Positions 1 to 8,901 of a stretch of DNA of 29,750 bases are shown here, one piece after another. Numbering within the stretch: position 1 is the stretch's first letter; each line of letters begins with the position of its first letter. Made by a program: the position numbers and the translations under genes. Source of the DNA: JBDKLC01 sp964500215 (GTDB taxonomy: Bacteria > Patescibacteriota > Minisyncoccia > Phycocordibacterales > CAIZLB01); the NCBI GenBank assembly GCA_964500215.1, contig CAZCNA010000007.1, positions 1 to 29,750 of the forward strand. The letters run 5' to 3'. Under the pieces are notes generated by a model. The model saw only the letters and a program-made list of their open reading frames with translations, was not told the DNA's origin and ran no database searches.

Positions 1-1614
1 ACGACTCCGGACGCAAAGGTTGCTATTGTGGGATCTTCTACTGATAGTACATATGCTTTTTCAGTAAAAAACTCTGCTTTAACATCATTGTTTAATATTT
101 CAAACAATGGAAACGTCGGAGTTGCTACCTCAACGCCATCTTTTCCTTTGAGCGTTGTTGGTAAGGGCTCATTCTCAAGTAGTACTAGACAGGTGCTCAT
201 TGATCCAAGTGGTGATTACCAATATGCAAATATTGGAACGTACTATCAAAATCAACCAACAATTACATTTATTGATTCTTCAAATAATTACCGTGGTCAT
301 ATTGGTGTTCAAGGGAACTCAAATGGAATGATGCTTTCTGGTGGAACTTCTATAACTAACCCCTCTACACTTTATCTTCAACAATATACATCAAGTTGGA
401 ATGTTGCTGGGTCTGGAGGCGCAAGGATAATTATGAGTGACAACCCAACAAACTATATGGGTTTCAACGTGGGTGGCTCTTCTGGAACAGAACGTATGCG
501 TATTACTACGACGGGTATTGGTATTGGCACATCGACTCCGACATCAAGACTTGATGTATATGGCACTGCTGGCTCAGGCGATATTTTCTCTGTTTCTTCG
601 TCAACAAATGCGCGATTGCTTACTCTGACGGCAGCAGGCCGACTTGGTATTGGTACAACAAGTCCTGTTTCACTTTTGTCAATTAGTGGATCAGGTACAA
701 CGCTTACAGTAACGGGTAATGCGTTATTTAATAATGCATTGACATCAGTAACACTGGGGGTGTCGAGTGCCGGTTCGGCAAGTGCCCCAACACTTACGAT
801 TGCTGCACCACAAACAGGTTTCTTTAGTGCATCATCAAACACATTTGCTGTGACAAACGCTGGTGTAGAAACAATGCGATTTACAAATACGAATTTGGTC
901 GGAATTGGAACAACACCTTTATATCGTTTGCATGTTGCATCATCTACAACGGGCGTTGTAGCACGGTTCGAGGGATCAGTTGGTACTTGTGATATTACTC
1001 CAAACACTGCTGGCGGTATAACATGTTCTTCTGACATCCGACTAAAGAAAGATATCGAGTCAATCATGTCTTCTTCATCTTTGGATAAGATTATTAGTCT
1101 CAATCCTGTTGCCTTCAAGTGGAATTCAGATAGCGCATCAGAAAACAAAAAATACGGATTCATTGCCCAAGACGTTGAACAAGTCATTCCTGAGTTAGTA
1201 ACTACAGATTCTATTACTGGTTACAAGAGTTTGAACATGACAGGCTTTGTACCATTCATTGTATCCGCTGTGAAGGAATTATCATCAAAGGTGACAGACA
1301 TGGCATCATCAGTCGTAGGATGGGTGAAGTACAAGAACGATCAGATGTGTGTTGATGATGTCTGTGTTACAAAAGACGAGTTTAAACAGCTTTTGATTGA
1401 CGCAAAAACAGGCAATGGTCACATTGTCTCATCTCCATCTGCACCTATTACATCAGGCGAACCAGATCCTGTAGCCTCATCTACTCCGGATATCACTCCA
1501 GACAATGGCACAACAACACCTGATGTCGTGTCAGACCCAGCTCCAGAGGGAGATGCACCAGTCGTAGATCAGCCAACCGGGGATACGCCTGCGCCTACTG
1601 AGCCCTCAAATTAG
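1..1614 (+). CDS. Fibre-like surface protein with C-terminal peptidase S74 (self-cleaving chaperone) domain, 5' partial
   Basis: The reading frame is open from base 1, so the N-terminus lies outside the window; the GTG at 28 is only the first in-frame start-like codon. Numbering from that codon, the body is Ser/Thr/Gly-rich with recurring GIGT-S/T-S/T-P motifs (near bases 118, 520, 646 and 898), each followed by a short L-x-V strand, as in trimeric beta-fibres. At residues 335-400 there is a peptidase S74 domain: SSDIRLKKDI, then NPVAFKW and YGFIAQDVEQVIPELV. Ser335 and Lys340 have the five-residue spacing of the S74 catalytic dyad. In phage endosialidases this domain trimerises the fibre and cuts itself off just before the Ser. 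Here it is followed by a helical stretch and an acidic Pro/Thr/Ser-rich tail (about 470-528). No phage gene adjoins it, so a cell-surface adhesin is more likely than a tail fibre, but that is inference. Confidence 0.85.
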   Translation, partial: TTPDAKVAIVGSSTDSTYAFSVKNSALTSLFNISNNGNVGVATSTPSFPLSVVGKGSFSSSTRQVLIDPSGDYQYANIGTYYQNQPTITFIDSSNNYRGHIGVQGNSNGMMLSGGTSITNPSTLYLQQYTSSWNVAGSGGARIIMSDNPTNYMGFNVGGSSGTERMRITTTGIGIGTSTPTSRLDVYGTAGSGDIFSVSSSTNARLLTLTAAGRLGIGTTSPVSLLSISGSGTTLTVTGNALFNNALTSVTLGVSSAGSASAPTLTIAAPQTGFFSASSNTFAVTNAGVETMRFTNTNLVGIGTTPLYRLHVASSTTGVVARFEGSVGTCDITPNTAGGITCSSDIRLKKDIESIMSSSSLDKIISLNPVAFKWNSDSASENKKYGFIAQDVEQVIPELVTTDSITGYKSLNMTGFVPFIVSAVKELSSKVTDMASSVVGWVKYKNDQMCVDDVCVTKDEFKQLLIDAKTGNGHIVSSPSAPITSGEPDPVASSTPDITPDNGTTTPDVVSDPAPEGDAPVVDQPTGDTPAPTEPSN

Positions 1615-1645
1615 CCTCAAAAATCCAAATTCTTCTCAAAACGAC

Positions 1646-1691
1646 TTGTCAACAGGGTTTATTTGACACCTGTGGATAATTCGTTTACTAT
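1646..1691 (+). promoter_or_regulatory. Promoter of rpoB-rpoC with embedded DnaA-box-like sites
   Basis: TTGACA at 1663-1668 and TACTAT at 1686-1691 are separated by 17 bases, a near-ideal housekeeping sigma promoter. The expected transcription start is near 1698. The spacer holds CCTGTGGATAA (1669-1679), the reverse complement of TTATCCACAGG and a perfect match to the DnaA box TTATCCACA. A related TTGTCAACAGG lies at 1646-1656 in the opposite orientation. Promoter function is inferred from sequence alone. Confidence 0.65.
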
Positions 1692-1904
1692 GTGGGTCTG
1701 CGATAACGATTGAGTTTACGGCCGACTCATCGCGGAAATCTCCATAGACAGCTGTGCAGAGGGACAGACAGCGGTACACATAATTCAATAAAGTCACCAA
1801 CCCAAAAGAACAGACGTTCTTGGGCATTTTATTGGCTACGATACTTCTTTTTGTTTCTTTTTCATACCTGGCTATATTTACTATTAGCTATTTATTCATA
1901 ATAA
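1692..1904 (+). promoter_or_regulatory. Structured 5' leader of rpoB
   Basis: About 200 bases lie between the predicted start site and the rpoB ATG, with no convincing gene. Three inverted repeats are visible. The first is 1707-1715 with 1725-1732 (eight pairs, one bulged base). The second is GCTGT 1751-1755 with ACAGC 1768-1772. The third is AAGAAC 1805-1810 (six pairs with 1815-1820 across a 4-base loop, extended by CCC/GGG across a two-base bulge, overall 1801-1824). A T-rich stretch follows (1827-1870). This could be an attenuator or an autoregulatory leader. Folding energy was not computed. Confidence 0.35.
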
Positions 1905-4900
1905 ATGCGTCCAAAAAAAACATTTTCAAGATTTAAGGAGCCACTTGCACCGCTCCCAAACTTGGTTGAAGGTCAGATTCTTTCTTATAAATGGTTACTC
2001 GATAATGGTATCAATGAAGTCTTCAAGGAATTTGCAGCCGTAAAAGACTATTCAGAGAAAAAGTTCGAACTCGAATTCGTAAGCTATCAGCTCGATAAGC
2101 CAAAGCACGACGAGTTTTATGCAAAGGAAAACAAGATGAACTATGAAGCACCTCTCAAGGTGATGGTTCGTCTCAAAAACAAAATCATGGGCAGTGTGAA
2201 GGAGCAAGAGATTTTCATGTCTGACTTGCCACTCATGACTGAACACGGCACATTCATCATTAACGGTATTGAACGAGTAATTGTTCCTCAGCTTGCTCGA
2301 TCATACGGTGTATTCTTTAACGCACAGGAAACAAAGGGCCGAAACTACTTTGGTGCAAAAATCATTCCAGCTCGAGGAGCATGGATTGAAATTGAAAGTG
2401 ATGCCGATGGTGCAGTATATGTACGTATTGACCGAAAACGAAAGTTTGCGGTTTCTTCTCTATTCCGAGTATTTGGTGCGCAGACAGATTCTGACATCAA
2501 GGCGCTCTTCAAAGACAACGAAGAAGCAAAAATATGGATCGAAACAACTCTTGCAAAGGACCATGCAAAGACAACTGAAGATTCATACATTGAAATCTAC
2601 AAGCGACTCCGAGACGGTGACCTCGCGACCGCTGAAAACGCAAAAGAAGAAGTAGACAAATTGATGAGTAAGGAACGATACGACCTCTCAAAGGTGGGAC
2701 GATTCCGATTCAATCAGCGATTTGAGAAGTCTATGGATGAAAAAGATCTCACACGGATGACTCTTTCTCTCGATGACCTCGTTACAATCATTTCTCATAT
2801 TATTAAACTCAACAATCATCCAGAAGCGCTTGTCGATGACGTTGACCACATGGGTTCACGACGAGTGAAGTATGTTGGTGAACTTCTTCAGCAAAAGATT
2901 CGCCTCGGTATGACACAGATCAAGCGAAACATTCAGAACCGAATGTCTACAATTGATACAGATGCAAATCTTCCTGTGCAGTTCATTGTTCCACGACCTC
3001 TCCAGGCTCGAATCAAAGAATTCTTTACAACAAACCAGTTGTCACAGTTCATGAGTCAGGAAAACATCTTGGGAGAAATCGAACACCTTCGACGAGTGAC
3101 AGCACTTGGTTCTGGAGGACTTACACGAGAACGAGCTGGTATTGAAGTTCGAGACGTGCACCCCTCACACTACGGCCGAGTTTGTCCAATTCACACACCA
3201 GAAGGTCAGAACATTGGTCTCGTACTTCACCTTTCTACATACGCACGAATCAACGACTTCGGTATGATTGAAACACCGTACGCAAAGGTAAAGAACGGTA
3301 AAATCACAAAAGAAATCCAGTATTTGAACGCTCTCGAAGAAGAAGGTTTCAAAATTGCTCACGCTGCTGCTCCTTATGACAAGGACGGTAAACTTACAGA
3401 AGAACAAGTAGAAGTGCGAATCAAGGGACGACCAGTTCTCATGCCACGAGAAGAAGTAGACTATATCGACGTTGCAACAGAGCAGGCGTTCTCTATTTCT
3501 ACATCTATGATTCCATTCTTGAACCACGATGACGCGAACCGAGCACTCATGGGATCAAACATGCAGAAGCAGGCAACTCCATGTATCGTTCCTGAAGCTC
3601 CGCTTGTTGCAACAGGTATCGAAGAAAAGGCTGCACAAGATTCAGGCCGAATCATCATTGCTCCAGAAGACGGAACAATCACTCACGTAGACGCAAAGAA
3701 GATTGTTATCAAGGGAAAGAAAGAACACGAGTTCCGACTTGTAAGTTTCAGTCGAACAAACCAGTTTACAGCGTTCCATCAGCGACCAGTTGTTGAACTC
3801 AACCAGAAGGTAAAGCGAGGTGATGTACTTGCCGACACATCTACATCTGACAATGGCCAGATGGCGCTCGGTCAGAACGTACTCGTTGCATTCATGACAT
3901 GGTCAGGTGCAAACTACGAAGATGCCATCATTGTATCTGAACGACTTGTAAAAGAATCTAAATTTACAACAATCCACATCGAAGAAATCGTTGTGAATGT
4001 TCGAGATACAAAACTTGGACCCGAAGTAACAACACACGATATTCCAAACGTTGGTGAAAACCGACTCAAGAATCTCGACGTAGACGGTATCGTACGAGTA
4101 GGTGCAGAAGTACGACCTGGCGATATCCTCGTTGGTAAAATTACTCCAAAATCAGAAACACAGCTCACACCAGAAGAACGACTTCTTCGATCTATTTTCG
4201 GTGAAAAATCTCGAGACGTAAAAGACACATCAAAGCGACTCGAAAACGGAAAGCGAGGACGAGTGATTGGTGTAAAAATCTTTTCACGAGAAAAGGGTGA
4301 CAAACTCGAATCTGGAATCATCAAGCGAATCCACATCGAAGTTGCACTTCTCCGAAACGTATCAGTGGGTGACAAACTCGCCGGACGACACGGAAACAAG
4401 GGTGTTATCTCACGAGTACTTCCAGTAGAAGATATGCCATACATGGCTGACGGAACACCTATCGATGTTATCCTTACACCACTTGGTGTACCTAGTCGTA
4501 TGAACCTTGGACAGATTCTCGAACTTCACCTTGGTCTTGCAGCAGCAACTCTCGGATATCAGGCAATTGTTCCTCCATTCACAGGAGCAACAGCTGATGA
4601 AGTAAAGGCAGAACTCGTAAAGGCAGGATTCAACGAAAATGGAAAGATGAAATTGTTCGATGGACGAACTGGCGAACAGTACAATCAGGACATCGCCGTT
4701 GGATATATGTACATCTTGAAACTTCACCACATGGTAGAAGACAAGATTCACATGCGATCAATTGGTCCGTACTCTCTCATCACACAGCAGCCACTTGGAG
4801 GTAAAGCTCAGGGTGGAGGTCAGCGATTCGGAGAGATGGAAGTGTGGGCGCTTGCCGGATACGGTGCCGCTCATGCTCTTCGAGAAATGCTTACAATCAA

Positions 4901-5093
4901 GTCCGATGATATTCAGGGACGATCACAAGCATTCGACTCTATCGTAAAGGGAGAGAAGCTCCTCGAGCCAGGAACACCAGCATCATTCAATGTACTTCTT
5001 TCAAACCTTCGAGGTTTGGGTATTGATGTTGAACTCAACAAAGAAGAAGACATCACAGGTCGAGAAGAACAGCCAACAGAGATTAGTAACTAA
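1905..5093 (+). CDS. rpoB: DNA-directed RNA polymerase subunit beta
   Basis: Beta subunit of RNA polymerase, forming half of the catalytic cleft with beta'. The 1062 residues are short against about 1190-1340 in B. subtilis and E. coli, so lineage-specific insertions are absent. The rifampicin-pocket region is at residues 379-401 (NQLSQFM, HLRRVTALG), followed by the fork-loop motif GLTRERAGIEVRDVHPSHYG. Further on are the active-site segment GDKLAGRHGNKGVISRVLP from residue 822 and the C-terminal GGKAQGGGQRFGEMEVWAL and IKSDDIQGR motifs that bind beta'. Start: ATG at 1905, first in frame, giving the expected N-terminus; no Shine-Dalgarno is visible. rpoC follows after 37 bases, so the two are surely cotranscribed. 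Arginine is written almost only as CGA. Compared with E. coli numbering, D516, S522 and S531 are Ser, Gly and Thr here. Confidence 0.98.
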   Translation: MRPKKTFSRFKEPLAPLPNLVEGQILSYKWLLDNGINEVFKEFAAVKDYSEKKFELEFVSYQLDKPKHDEFYAKENKMNYEAPLKVMVRLKNKIMGSVKEQEIFMSDLPLMTEHGTFIINGIERVIVPQLARSYGVFFNAQETKGRNYFGAKIIPARGAWIEIESDADGAVYVRIDRKRKFAVSSLFRVFGAQTDSDIKALFKDNEEAKIWIETTLAKDHAKTTEDSYIEIYKRLRDGDLATAENAKEEVDKLMSKERYDLSKVGRFRFNQRFEKSMDEKDLTRMTLSLDDLVTIISHIIKLNNHPEALVDDVDHMGSRRVKYVGELLQQKIRLGMTQIKRNIQNRMSTIDTDANLPVQFIVPRPLQARIKEFFTTNQLSQFMSQENILGEIEHLRRVTALGSGGLTRERAGIEVRDVHPSHYGRVCPIHTPEGQNIGLVLHLSTYARINDFGMIETPYAKVKNGKITKEIQYLNALEEEGFKIAHAAAPYDKDGKLTEEQVEVRIKGRPVLMPREEVDYIDVATEQAFSISTSMIPFLNHDDANRALMGSNMQKQATPCIVPEAPLVATGIEEKAAQDSGRIIIAPEDGTITHVDAKKIVIKGKKEHEFRLVSFSRTNQFTAFHQRPVVELNQKVKRGDVLADTSTSDNGQMALGQNVLVAFMTWSGANYEDAIIVSERLVKESKFTTIHIEEIVVNVRDTKLGPEVTTHDIPNVGENRLKNLDVDGIVRVGAEVRPGDILVGKITPKSETQLTPEERLLRSIFGEKSRDVKDTSKRLENGKRGRVIGVKIFSREKGDKLESGIIKRIHIEVALLRNVSVGDKLAGRHGNKGVISRVLPVEDMPYMADGTPIDVILTPLGVPSRMNLGQILELHLGLAAATLGYQAIVPPFTGATADEVKAELVKAGFNENGKMKLFDGRTGEQYNQDIAVGYMYILKLHHMVEDKIHMRSIGPYSLITQQPLGGKAQGGGQRFGEMEVWALAGYGAAHALREMLTIKSDDIQGRSQAFDSIVKGEKLLEPGTPASFNVLLSNLRGLGIDVELNKEEDITGREEQPTEISN

Positions 5094-5130
5094 TACTATC
5101 CTCGTTCACTTAACTTCTAAAATTTAAACT

Positions 5131-8100
5131 ATGAAATCAATACTCAACAAAACAGCCAAAACAAATTCAATCGATGATTTTGATGCGGTGGTACTAAAGA
5201 TTGCTTCTCCTGACAAGATTCGAGAATGGTCATACGGCGAAGTCACAAAGCCTGAGACAATGAACTATCGAACTCAGCGAAGTGAAAAGAATGGTCTCTT
5301 CGACGAAAAGATTTTCGGTCCTGAAAAAGACTTCGAATGTTATTGCGGAAAGTACAAAGGAATCCGATACAAGGGAATTGTCTGCGAACGATGTGGAGTT
5401 GAACTCACACGAGCAATCGTACGACGAGAACGAATGGGGCATATCGAACTTTCAGTTCCAGTTGCGCACATTTGGTATCTTCGAACACTTCCATCACGAA
5501 TCGCTCAGATCCTCGGTATGAGTGCTGCAGATGTAGAGCGAGTAATTTACTTTGCTGGCTACCTTATTACATCTGTAAACGAAGGGGAACGAGAAAAGCT
5601 TCTTAAGGAACTCGATGCTGAATACAAAAACAAAGTAAAGAGTCTCCAGGACGAAAAAACAAAAGAAGCGATTTCTGACCTTTTGCTCGGTGCAAAACGA
5701 GAAATCGAAAGCATCCAAATTGGCCGTGTACTCGACGAAGTTGAATACCACAAGTACTCACTCAAATTCGGTACATGTTTTGAAGCTGGTATCGGTGCTG
5801 AAGCTGTATTTAATATTTTCAAGACTCTTGATACAACAAAACTGCTTGCAACACTCGAAGAAAACGTAACAAAAGTAAATGCTGCGGAACGAGAAAAATT
5901 GTTCCGACGAATCAGTCTCATCAAAGCGATGAATCGAGCAGACATTCGACCTGAATGGATGTTCATTACTGCACTTCCTGTGATTCCAGCTGCACTTCGA
6001 CCTATGGTAGCGCTCGAAGGTGGCCGACATGCAACATCAGACGTGAACGACCTCTATCGACGAGTAATCAACCGAAACAATCGATTGAAGAAACTCAAAG
6101 AAATTCACGCTCCAGATGTAATTCTTCGAAACGAAAAGCGAATTCTCCAGGAAGCTGTTGATGCCCTCATCGACAACTCAATCCGACACGGAGGTACTGT
6201 ATATGCTGGTCTCAATCAGTCACAGCGACGAGCACTCAAATCTCTTGCAGACGGTCTCAAGGGTAAGCGAGGTCTCTTCCGACAGAACCTTCTCGGTAAG
6301 CGAGTGGACTACTCAGGACGATCTGTAATCGTTGTGGGTCCAGATCTCAAGCTCAACCAGTGTGGTATTCCAAAGCACATGGCTCTCGAATTGTTCCGAC
6401 CATTCGTTATTTCAGAACTTCTCAAACGAGAACTTGCATTCAACATCCGAGGCGCATCACGACTTATCGATGACGGCGCAGCCGAAGTATGGGCAATCCT
6501 CGAACAGGTGATTGAACACAAATATGTTCTCTTGAACCGAGCGCCTACTCTTCACCGACTTTCTATTCAGGCATTCAAACCAGTATTGATTGAAGGTAAC
6601 GCTATCCAGATTCACCCTCTCGTATGTAGTCCATTCAACGCGGACTTCGACGGTGACACTATGGCTGTTCACGTACCACTTTCAGAAGAAGCTCAAAAAG
6701 AAGCTGCAGAAATTATGTCTGCGGACAAAAACATCATCAAGCCAGGTAGTGGAGAACTCACAGTGGCAAACAAGATGCTCGACATCGTACTCGGTGCATA
6801 TTGGATGACAAAGATGGTAAAGGGTGACAAGGGCGAAGGTAAAATCTTTGCTTCACCAGAAGAAGCTATCGTTGCACAAAACTTCGATCAGATTACATTC
6901 CGAGCACCTATCAAGGTTCTTGCGCCAGAAACGGACAAGTACAAAGAATACGCTGGAACAATCTTTGAAACTACAGTTGGACGAATTCTCTTCAACAACG
7001 TACTTCCTGATCACTATCCATTCATCAACAAAGAAATCAACAAGCCTGGAATGAATGCCATCATCGATGACATCATTACACACCAGGGTCTCGAGAATGC
7101 TCCAAAGCTCATCGATGATCTCAAGAAATTCGGATTCAACTATGTAACACAGTCAGGTGTGACATGGAGTATTGATGATGCCAAGATTCCAGAAGGAAAG
7201 GCACCTATCGTAGAAGCCGCACAAGAAAAAGCAAACCAGGTATTGTCACAGTACAACGAAGGTCTTCTTTCTGAAGAAGAAAAGACTCGAAAGGTGATTG
7301 AAATTTGGCACCACGCAAAGGATGACATCGAAAAGCTTATCGACGTTGCTCTCCAGTCAGGTCCAGTTCATGACATGGTGAAGTCAGGAGCCCGAGGTTC
7401 TCTTGGTAACCTTACACAGATGGTGGGAATGAAAGGTATGATCACAAACACACAGGGTGAAACGATCGACTTCCCAATTCTCTCATCATTCAAGGACGGT
7501 CTTACACCGATTGAATACTTCATTACAACTCACGGTGCCCGAAAAGGTATGACCGACACCGCCCTCAACACTGCTCGAGCCGGATACCTCACACGACGAC
7601 TCTTCGTAGTTGCACAGAGTGTGATGATTACAGAAGAAGATTGCGGTACTACAAAGGGTATTGCGATTCAAAAGATCGGCGCGTCTGGAATTCAGACTCC
7701 TCTCGTGAAATCACTTACAGGCCGAGTGCTTGCAAAGGATGTTCATGGAAAGACAGGTGAAGTTCTCTTCAAGAAGGGACACCTCATCGTCAAGGATGAC
7801 GCAGCAAAGATGGACAAAGAAGGTGTTGAAGAAGCATTCGTGCGATCACCACTTATTTGTGAGACAGCAATTGGTATTTGTGCTCAGTGTTACGGATATG
7901 ACATGGGACGAAACAAGCGAATTGAAGTTGGTGAAGCCGTTGGTACAATCGCCGCACAGGCCATTGGTGAACCAGGTACACAGCTTACAATGCGTACCTT
8001 CCACGCCGGAGGTGTAGCCACAGTAGGTGGAGACATCACACAGGGTCTTCCTCGAGTAGAAGAAGTATTCGACAACCGACGACCAAAGAACCCAGCTGTT

Positions 8101-8829
8101 ATCGCAACTCACGACGGTATGATTACAGACATCAAGGAAGTTGGAAAAGAAAAGATGATTAAACTTCTTCCTGATGTACCTCTAAAGAACAACAAGAAGG
8201 GAAGTGAAATTGAATACACATGTCACTATGCCCGAATGCCACTCGTAAAGATTGGCGAACATGTTTCAAAGGGTGATTTCCTCACAGACGGTTCTGCTGA
8301 TGTAGACGAACTCTTCGAATACTCAGGAAAAGATCGAGCACAGGAATACATCATTTCTGAAGTAAAGAAATTGTACGAACTCCAGGGTGAAAACGTTTCT
8401 CGAAAGCACATTGAAGTTGTGGTGCGAGAAATGTTCAGTCGAGTGAAAATCAAAGAAGTTGGAGACACACAATTCTCAATCAACGATGTTGTTGAACGAT
8501 TCGAATTCGATCAGGCTAATGCCGAAGTTCGAGAACGAGGTGGTCTCGAAGCGAAAGCTGAAGCCGTTGTCATGGGTATTGCGGAAGCATCACTCAACCG
8601 ACGAAGTTTCCTTTCTGCCGCTTCATTCCAGCACACACACCGAATGCTCATCAGTGCATCACTCCGAGCAAACAAAGACCCATTGTACGGTATTATGGAA
8701 AACGTAATGATTGGACGACTTATCCCAGCAGGTACAGGATTCAAGGGAAGTAAGAAGCAGAAAATGATTGAGGATATGCGACGAGAAATTCCAATCAGTA
8801 CAGACATGGACGGTAACGAACGAGTATAG
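5131..8829 (+). CDS. rpoC: DNA-directed RNA polymerase subunit beta'
   Basis: Beta' subunit carrying the catalytic magnesium. The 1232 residues compare with 1407 in E. coli. The N-terminal zinc-binding domain has Cys70, Cys72, Cys85 and Cys88, the same numbering as E. coli. The catalytic motif NADFDGD is present with Asp505, Asp507 and Asp509. The trigger-loop/bridge-helix region and the second zinc site (EEDCG, then CETAIGICAQCYG) are present, followed by EPGTQLTMRTFHAGG. The C-terminus ends in the usual helical region that contacts omega. The ATG at 5131 gives the expected start, with AT-rich sequence but no ribosome-binding site before it. It is the second gene of the rpoBC transcript, and dnaG starts 72 bases after its stop with no terminator seen between them. 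CGA dominates its arginine codons as in rpoB. Confidence 0.98.
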   Translation: MKSILNKTAKTNSIDDFDAVVLKIASPDKIREWSYGEVTKPETMNYRTQRSEKNGLFDEKIFGPEKDFECYCGKYKGIRYKGIVCERCGVELTRAIVRRERMGHIELSVPVAHIWYLRTLPSRIAQILGMSAADVERVIYFAGYLITSVNEGEREKLLKELDAEYKNKVKSLQDEKTKEAISDLLLGAKREIESIQIGRVLDEVEYHKYSLKFGTCFEAGIGAEAVFNIFKTLDTTKLLATLEENVTKVNAAEREKLFRRISLIKAMNRADIRPEWMFITALPVIPAALRPMVALEGGRHATSDVNDLYRRVINRNNRLKKLKEIHAPDVILRNEKRILQEAVDALIDNSIRHGGTVYAGLNQSQRRALKSLADGLKGKRGLFRQNLLGKRVDYSGRSVIVVGPDLKLNQCGIPKHMALELFRPFVISELLKRELAFNIRGASRLIDDGAAEVWAILEQVIEHKYVLLNRAPTLHRLSIQAFKPVLIEGNAIQIHPLVCSPFNADFDGDTMAVHVPLSEEAQKEAAEIMSADKNIIKPGSGELTVANKMLDIVLGAYWMTKMVKGDKGEGKIFASPEEAIVAQNFDQITFRAPIKVLAPETDKYKEYAGTIFETTVGRILFNNVLPDHYPFINKEINKPGMNAIIDDIITHQGLENAPKLIDDLKKFGFNYVTQSGVTWSIDDAKIPEGKAPIVEAAQEKANQVLSQYNEGLLSEEEKTRKVIEIWHHAKDDIEKLIDVALQSGPVHDMVKSGARGSLGNLTQMVGMKGMITNTQGETIDFPILSSFKDGLTPIEYFITTHGARKGMTDTALNTARAGYLTRRLFVVAQSVMITEEDCGTTKGIAIQKIGASGIQTPLVKSLTGRVLAKDVHGKTGEVLFKKGHLIVKDDAAKMDKEGVEEAFVRSPLICETAIGICAQCYGYDMGRNKRIEVGEAVGTIAAQAIGEPGTQLTMRTFHAGGVATVGGDITQGLPRVEEVFDNRRPKNPAVIATHDGMITDIKEVGKEKMIKLLPDVPLKNNKKGSEIEYTCHYARMPLVKIGEHVSKGDFLTDGSADVDELFEYSGKDRAQEYIISEVKKLYELQGENVSRKHIEVVVREMFSRVKIKEVGDTQFSINDVVERFEFDQANAEVRERGGLEAKAEAVVMGIAEASLNRRSFLSAASFQHTHRMLISASLRANKDPLYGIMENVMIGRLIPAGTGFKGSKKQKMIEDMRREIPISTDMDGNERV

Positions 8830-8901
8830 GTCTTTCATTCACCACACGTTGGGAAGTCGGATCGGTTCTTCTTAGAAGAGGCTCGTAATGTAGTACGTAC
8901 A

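Noticed and set aside
453..1187. 244-residue open frame on the minus strand inside the S74 protein gene
   Set aside because: It lies antisense to the clearly coding S74 frame, is low in complexity and shows no recognisable motif; it is a by-product of the sense codons.
1710..1901. 63-residue frame before rpoB with a hydrophobic C-terminus
   Set aside because: TTG start, no ribosome-binding site, and the hydrophobic end is produced by a T-rich stretch. The region is better explained as the rpoB leader, though a leader peptide cannot be excluded.
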